Of a stretch of 49,446 bases of DNA, positions 48,686 through 49,446 are shown piece by piece. Below the pieces are notes generated by a model. The model searched no databases, was not told where the DNA came from, and worked only from the letters and a program-made list of their open reading frames with translations. Both the position numbers and the translations under genes were made by a program. How positions within the stretch are numbered: position 1 is the first letter of the stretch; every line of letters begins with the position of its first letter. The stretch comes from an uncultured Blautia sp. GTDB taxonomy: Bacteria; Bacillota; Clostridia; Lachnospirales; Lachnospiraceae. Location of the stretch: NCBI GenBank assembly GCA_937893675.1, contig CALBGI010000028.1, forward strand, positions 1 through 49,446, read 5' to 3'.

Positions 48686-49096
48686 TTATCTTTCCAGCTT
48701 CAGCATAAATTTATCCGAATCATTTACAATATTATACGTTTCATCACTGTCCTCCGGCAAGTAAGAAAATGAAAACATTTGCTTTCCTTTCTCTGCCTGC
48801 CGCTTTGAAGCATACACTGTCGCATATAACGCATTCGGAACTGACTGGTTATAACTGAACCGCACATTTTTAAATGAATTTTCCCTGCAACGTTTCTCAA
48901 TTTCTTCTGCACATACTTTCTGGTCCGCTACATACAGTTTATTTACCACTACCGTCAAACGCTCCTTATGGTAATTGTCCGCTGTCATTGCATGAGAACC
49001 ATACACATCCATATCTCTTCCAAACTGGAGATATCCCAGACAACCACCTGTAATTATTATACTGATTATCAGACTGATAAACCACCTTTTTCTCAT
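48686..49096 (-). CDS. Secreted or anchored protein of unknown function
   Basis: A 136-residue protein with a basic start (MRKRWF) and a membrane helix or signal at residues 5-20 (ISLIISIIITGGCLGYL); the TGGC could be a poor lipobox. The rest has no motif that I recognise; it contains KLYVADQKVCAEEIEKRCRE, FSYNQSVPNALYATVYAS and a C-terminal SDKFMLKLER. AAAGGAG precedes the ATG. It is divergent from the Xre gene at 49203, and the shared promoter region has dyads made of TGTATT/AATACA. Confidence 0.75.
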   Translation of the reverse strand: MRKRWFISLIISIIITGGCLGYLQFGRDMDVYGSHAMTADNYHKERLTVVVNKLYVADQKVCAEEIEKRCRENSFKNVRFSYNQSVPNALYATVYASKRQAEKGKQMFSFSYLPEDSDETYNIVNDSDKFMLKLER

Positions 49097-49117
49097 CTTC
49101 TCGCTCCTTTATGCCCC

Positions 49118-49178
49118 TGTATTATAATACAAGTGTATGACAGCACAGCTTATTTTTCAATACAGTTGTATTTATAAT
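49118..49178. promoter_or_regulatory. Divergent promoter region with two related dyads
   Basis: TGTATTATAATACA at 49118-49131 contains the TATAAT of the minus-strand gene. AATACAGTTGTATT at 49159-49172 lies just before the TATAAT (49173-49178) of the Xre gene. Both are built from the same 6-bp half-site in opposite order. Confidence 0.55.
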
Positions 49179-49202
49179 TTTAGGAAAAGACGAGGTGCCG
49201 TT

Positions 49203-49412
49203 ATGATTGTATATATGGATTTAGAAAATCTACTTAAAAAAAAGAATATCAGCAAAAATAAGCTTTGTGAAGCCTGTAATTTACAGCGCACACAGCTTAA
49301 CAACTACTGCAAAAATAAAGTAACCAGGATTGACTTCACAATACTTGCAAAACTCTGTGAATTTCTGGACTGCACACCGAATGATATACTGAAGTCAAGA
49401 CCACCGGCTTAG
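49203..49412 (+). CDS. Xre-type helix-turn-helix regulator
   Basis: A 69-residue Cro/CI-like protein: MDLENLLKKKNISKNKLCEA, the helix-turn-helix CNLQRTQLNNYCKNKVTRID, then FTILAKLCEFLDCTPNDILK. GAGGTG lies five bases before the ATG at 49203. The last codons (RPPA and the stop) fall in the hairpin of a probable element end, so the natural C-terminus may have been altered. It may bind the dyads just upstream. Confidence 0.85.
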   Translation: MIVYMDLENLLKKKNISKNKLCEACNLQRTQLNNYCKNKVTRIDFTILAKLCEFLDCTPNDILKSRPPA

Positions 49413-49446
49413 CCGGTGGCTTGCACTGCCCCTATAAGGGGCTATT
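49401..49446. mobile_element. Possible end of an IS200/IS605-type element
   Basis: Two hairpins follow each other: CCACCGGC-TTA-GCCGGTGG (49401-49419) and GCCCC-TATAA-GGGGC (49428-49442). This pair resembles the subterminal hairpins of IS200/IS605-type elements in Clostridia. The window stops here, so no transposase can be seen; a simple terminator is the alternative, but no T-run follows the first hairpin. Confidence 0.4.

Overview
The window looks like a chromosomal segment of a low-to-mid GC anaerobic Firmicute, most likely a Lachnospiraceae-type gut Clostridium. Support comes from the AGGAGG-type ribosome sites, the DUF4317, DUF6472 and EFR1-type proteins, a rubredoxin-tailed flavodiiron protein, Rnf-type redox genes, and a type I-C CRISPR system with the TGGATTGAAAT repeat end common in this group. 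No rRNA or tRNA was seen.

Layout. 1-5400: lrgAB, a membrane-anchored unknown, a phosphodiesterase, an HD hydrolase, an orphan HicB, a VOC protein with a nicotinamidase-like hydrolase, and endonuclease III. 5370-17250: a MarR regulator with a DUF6472 gene opposite a MATE pump, a four-part flavodiiron protein, an alcohol dehydrogenase, an Xre/membrane-protein pair, an operon of duplicated rhamnose-mutarotase, DUF4317 and flavodoxin-ferredoxin, a glycine riboswitch in front of a Na+/alanine-glycine symporter, and a second MATE pump behind a tiny coupled leader ORF. 17260-25505: a YtrA-like GntR/ABC operon, a split chromate transporter with its LysR gene, a TetR-rsgA-GNAT operon behind two perfect palindromes, and an amidohydrolase.

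25526-36690 is a complete type I-C CRISPR-Cas locus, read right to left: cas3, cas5, cas8 (with cas11 nested inside), cas7, cas4, cas1, cas2, leader, and an array of 45 uniform plus 3 degenerate repeats. Seven spacers are present twice, as an exact 467-bp tandem duplication. The most interesting item lies between cas3 and cas5. It is a divergently oriented unit with its own promoter and terminator that ends a degenerate repeat in the 12 nt of the true repeat's 3' end. The following pseudo-spacer starts with 10 nt that match a TTC-flanked site just upstream of the cas5-cas2 promoter. This has the layout of a crRNA-like RNA that steers the Cas complex to repress its own operon (CreR-like).

36937-49446: a GMP synthase lacking its glutaminase active site; an Rnf-like cluster (rnfC, rnfD, an oversized rnfG with two almost identical inserted domains, and an RnfE/A-like subunit) facing apbE, whose product attaches FMN to such proteins; a MarR/Ntn-hydrolase operon with twin palindromic operators; two divergent MerR genes whose promoters both have 19-bp spacers; and a small-gene region with an RHH protein, an unknown secreted protein and an Xre protein. 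The window ends in hairpins that resemble an IS200/IS605-type element end.
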